In this document: positions 61,788 to 64,000 of the stretch, piece after piece | Layout: every line of letters starts with the position of its first letter | Position numbering within the stretch: position 1 is the first letter of the stretch | Source: Paraburkholderia sp. BCC1886 | GTDB taxonomy: Bacteria > Pseudomonadota > Gammaproteobacteria > Burkholderiales > Burkholderiaceae | Reading direction: 5' to 3' | Length of the DNA stretch: 64,000 nucleotides | Assembly (NCBI RefSeq): GCF_900996245.1 | Contig: NZ_CAAJGK010000074.1 | Location: 1-64,000, forward strand | Made by a program: the position numbers and the translations under genes | Notes under the pieces: model-generated | What the model was told of the DNA's origin: nothing | Database searches by the model: none | Seen by the model: only the letters and a program-made list of their open reading frames with translations

Positions 61788-62903
61788 TCAGAGCGATGTT
61801 GACGCGCGAACGATCAGTTCGCCCGGCAACAGGCAGTCGCGCGCGTGGCTCTCGAGGCCTTCGATGCGCTGATGCAGGAACTCCACCGCGCGGTAGCCGA
61901 TATCGTAGGTCGGCTGGCGGATCGTGGTAACACCGGTCAGTTCGGCCCATTCCGGGTCGTCGATACAGAGCAGCGCGACGCGGGTTTGCCAGTCGTCGCC
62001 GTAGCGGGCTTTGAGGTGCAACGCGAGGCACAGTGCGACAGGCGCATTGGCGGCGAACAGCGCGAGGCGCCGTGGGGCGCGGCGCGTTGTCGCGGAGGTG
62101 GCGCTCGCCGGCTCGTTCAAAGCCGCATCGAGTTCGGCGAGAGCCTGCCCGACCTCGGCGGTATCCGCGAGATTCAACACCAGCGTGCGGCCACGCGCGG
62201 CGCCCGGACTCACATCTTTGCGGGCTCTGCCGCGCTTGCCGCCTGCGCCACCCGACCCGCTCATCAACTTGCGAAACGCCTCTTCCCGCAACCGCCGCGA
62301 ACTGACCTGCTCCACCGGTTGCACGACGAACCAGATCTCGTCGAACCCCTTCTCCAGCAGATGCCGCGTGCCGATCTCCGCGGCCGCGCGGTTATCGAGT
62401 CCGACCATGTCGGCGGCGAGACCGTCCACCGAACGGTCCACGAGCACGGCCGGAATGCCCCCGCCGCCCAGCGCGCGCAACGTATCTTCACGCACGCCGA
62501 GCGCATTCACGATCACGCCTTCCACGCGGTAGGTGGTCAGCAATTGCAGATAGCGCCGCTCCATCTCGACTTCGTTCGCCGCATGACAGATCAGCGGCAT
62601 CAGGCCGAGCGCGTGGCACGCCGCTTCCACGCCTTGCAGCACTTCCACCGAATACGGATTGGTCAGGTCCGCGAGCAGCAGCCCGATCAGGCGGTTGCGC
62701 CCGCGCTTGAGACCGCGCGCCATCTGGTTCGGCTGATAGTCGAGCCGTTCGATCGCCGCCTCGATGCGCGCGCGCAGTTCGGCCGACAGCGCGCCCAGTT
62801 CGCCGTTCAGGTAGCGCGAAATGCTGGTCTTGCCCGTCCCCGCGGCACGCGCGACATCGGTGATGGTCGCGCGGCGCGGCGCGAGCGGCGGCGTCGAACT
62901 CAT
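61788..62903 (-). CDS. ptxS: LacI-family regulator, PtxS-like
   Basis: The 371-residue protein has a LacI HTH (ATITDVARAAGTGKTSISRYLNGE), hinge (PNQMARGLKRGRNRLIG) and core very like PtxS of pseudomonads, the repressor of 2-ketogluconate use. It contains a low-complexity insert rich in Gly/Lys/Arg (about residues 217-238) not usual for the family. It lies seven bases after the reductase stop in an operon with a MFS permease. Confidence 0.82.
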   Translation of the reverse strand: MSSTPPLAPRRATITDVARAAGTGKTSISRYLNGELGALSAELRARIEAAIERLDYQPNQMARGLKRGRNRLIGLLLADLTNPYSVEVLQGVEAACHALGLMPLICHAANEVEMERRYLQLLTTYRVEGVIVNALGVREDTLRALGGGGIPAVLVDRSVDGLAADMVGLDNRAAAEIGTRHLLEKGFDEIWFVVQPVEQVSSRRLREEAFRKLMSGSGGAGGKRGRARKDVSPGAARGRTLVLNLADTAEVGQALAELDAALNEPASATSATTRRAPRRLALFAANAPVALCLALHLKARYGDDWQTRVALLCIDDPEWAELTGVTTIRQPTYDIGYRAVEFLHQRIEGLESHARDCLLPGELIVRASTSL

Positions 62904-62910
62904 CGGCGGC

Positions 62911-63876
62911 TCACTTCTTCAGCACGTCGCGATTGACGATGTTGCCGGTCAGCGTGCCGTCGAGTGCGCCGATCAGATTCTCGGCCGCGTTCTTCGCCAT
63001 CGCATGACGGGTTTCGTGCGTAGCCGACCCGATATGCGGTAACGCGACCACGTTATGCATCTGCAGAAGCGGCGAGTCGGCAGGCAGCGGTTCGGTCTGG
63101 AACACGTCGAGGCCCGCGCCGCGAATCGTGCCGTCGGCGAGCGCCTCGATCAGCGCCGCTTCGTCGACCGTCGCGCCGCGCGATGCGTTGATCAGAATGG
63201 CGTCGCGCTTCATCGCCTTCAGTTGCGGGGCGCCGATCATATGCTTCGTCTCGGCCGTGAGCGGCACCTGCAGACAAACGAAATCGGCGGTGGCCAGCAA
63301 TTCCGCCAGCTCGACACGTTGCGCACCATACGCCTTCTCGGCGGCCGGATTCGGGCTGCGGTTGGTGTACAGCACCCGCATGTTGAAGCCGAGCGCCGCG
63401 CGCCGCGCGACCGCGCCGCCAATCCGTCCCATCCCGACGATACCCAGCGTCTTGCCGTGCACGTCGACGCCGAATTGCGCCGGTCCGATGCTTTCCTTCC
63501 ACTCGCCCGCCTTCACCCAGTTCGCGAGGTCGACCACGCGCCGCGCCGAAGCGAGGATCAGCGAGAACACCGTGTCGGCCGTGGATTCGGTCAGCACGTC
63601 CGGCGTGTGCGTGAGCACGATGCCTCGGCGGGTCAGGTCGTCGACGTCGAACTGGTCGAAGCCGACCGAGATGGTCGACAGCGCCTTCAGCCGGCTTGCG
63701 CCGTCGAGCATGGCCGGCGTGATCTTCACGCTCGAACCGATGCCGCCGTCGGCGTCGCGCAATGCCGCGACGAAGCGCTCGTGTTGCGTGGCATCGACCT
63801 GCACGACTTCCGCGTGCTGCTGGAGATAGGCGAGAACATCCTCGGGCAGCGACTTCCAGGCGACGATTTTCTTCAT
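62911..63876 (-). CDS. kguD: 2-ketogluconate/2-hydroxyacid reductase (GhrB/KguD type)
   Basis: The 321-residue D-2-hydroxyacid dehydrogenase has the cofactor motif LGIVGMGRIGGAVARRAAL, catalytic Arg in NASRGATVDEAAL, Glu in LDVFQTEPLP, and His in LPHIGSATHETR. It reduces 2-ketogluconate or related 2-oxo acids with NAD(P)H. AAGGGA precedes the ATG. With the ptxS-like gene and the MFS permease stop five bases upstream it forms a 2-ketogluconate-type operon. Confidence 0.85.
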   Translation of the reverse strand: MKKIVAWKSLPEDVLAYLQQHAEVVQVDATQHERFVAALRDADGGIGSSVKITPAMLDGASRLKALSTISVGFDQFDVDDLTRRGIVLTHTPDVLTESTADTVFSLILASARRVVDLANWVKAGEWKESIGPAQFGVDVHGKTLGIVGMGRIGGAVARRAALGFNMRVLYTNRSPNPAAEKAYGAQRVELAELLATADFVCLQVPLTAETKHMIGAPQLKAMKRDAILINASRGATVDEAALIEALADGTIRGAGLDVFQTEPLPADSPLLQMHNVVALPHIGSATHETRHAMAKNAAENLIGALDGTLTGNIVNRDVLKK

Positions 63877-63880
63877 CGGA

Positions 63881-64000
63881 TTATTTCCCTTGAGTAGAGG
63901 TGGCGAGCGGCGCCCCCAGTTCCGGCGTGGGCGGCTGCGGTTTGACGATCAGTGTGAGGACGACCGACGCGATCAGCGCCGCGCTCATGAATGCATACGA
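63881..64000 (-). CDS. MFS transporter C-terminus (2-ketogluconate-type permease), runs off right edge
   Basis: The last 39 codons are visible: a membrane segment (SYAFMSAALIASVVLTLIV) then a Pro-rich cytoplasmic tail ending in STQGK and TAA 63883-63881. Its stop is five bases before the kguD ATG. Together with the ptxS-like gene this suggests a KguT-like permease. The identity of the family rests mostly on context. Confidence 0.6.
   Translation of the reverse strand, partial: SYAFMSAALIASVVLTLIVKPQPPTPELGAPLATSTQGK

Noticed and set aside
1..64000. tRNA or rRNA genes, insertion sequences, CRISPR arrays, prophage
   Set aside because: No cloverleaf with a conserved TTC loop, no transposase or integrase motifs, and no regularly spaced repeats were seen while reading both strands.

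Overview
The window is GC-rich chromosomal DNA (GC-rich third codon positions, many LysR-type regulators, small proteins of Burkholderia type, short AGGAG-type ribosome sites). Gene content points to a Burkholderiaceae soil or plant-associated bacterium, most likely Paraburkholderia or Burkholderia. I see no rRNA, tRNA, CRISPR array, insertion sequence or prophage. It reads as a core/accessory catabolic stretch made of compact operons with frequent ATGA stop/start overlaps.

Layout. 1-4342 (minus): 5' end of ilvA preceded by a textbook isoleucine attenuator, then the lysyl-phosphatidylglycerol pair mprF-acvB. 4.7-5.1 kb: two unlisted-size small genes. 5.3-16.4 kb: two DHA2-type efflux MFS genes, an acyl-CoA dehydrogenase/methyltransferase/glycosyltransferase trio, a PAS-PAS hybrid histidine kinase, a glycine-rich exported protein, a thioredoxin-reductase-like ferredoxin-NADP reductase, an SDR and LysR regulators.

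17.6-28.3 kb (plus): a LysR-controlled catabolic locus holding an aldehyde dehydrogenase, a complete polyamine-type ABC importer, an FAD oxidoreductase, an acyl-CoA ligase and an amidohydrolase. 28.3-34.2 kb (minus): a convergent locus holding an NMT1/THI5-type ABC importer, a Rieske oxygenase, an 8-oxoguanine deaminase-like amidohydrolase and a DUF1488 protein. Both look like import-and-degrade systems with unknown nitrogenous substrates. They are my best candidates for undescribed pathways.

34.5-46.3 kb: a small disordered protein, a glycosyltransferase, a KgtP-like MHS permease, the stress operon prkA-yeaH-spoVR, a 2-keto-4-pentenoate hydratase-like protein and a chemoreceptor ending in a CheR pentapeptide. 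46.5-52.8 kb (minus): a complete ribose operon rbsB-A-C-R-K with a perfect LacI-type palindrome at its promoter. 52.9-61.7 kb: corA, an orphan cydX, a lysine 6-dehydrogenase-like gene with an Lrp/AsnC regulator, a catalase/AraC deletion scar, DUF4174, a secreted low-complexity protein, LysR, VOC, Spy/CpxP-like, PGDYG, DUF3022-like and YhfC-type genes. 61.8-64 kb (minus): a ptxS/kguD/kguT-like 2-ketogluconate operon cut by the right edge.

Functions are assigned by reading motifs and remembered family resemblance only. No database search was possible.
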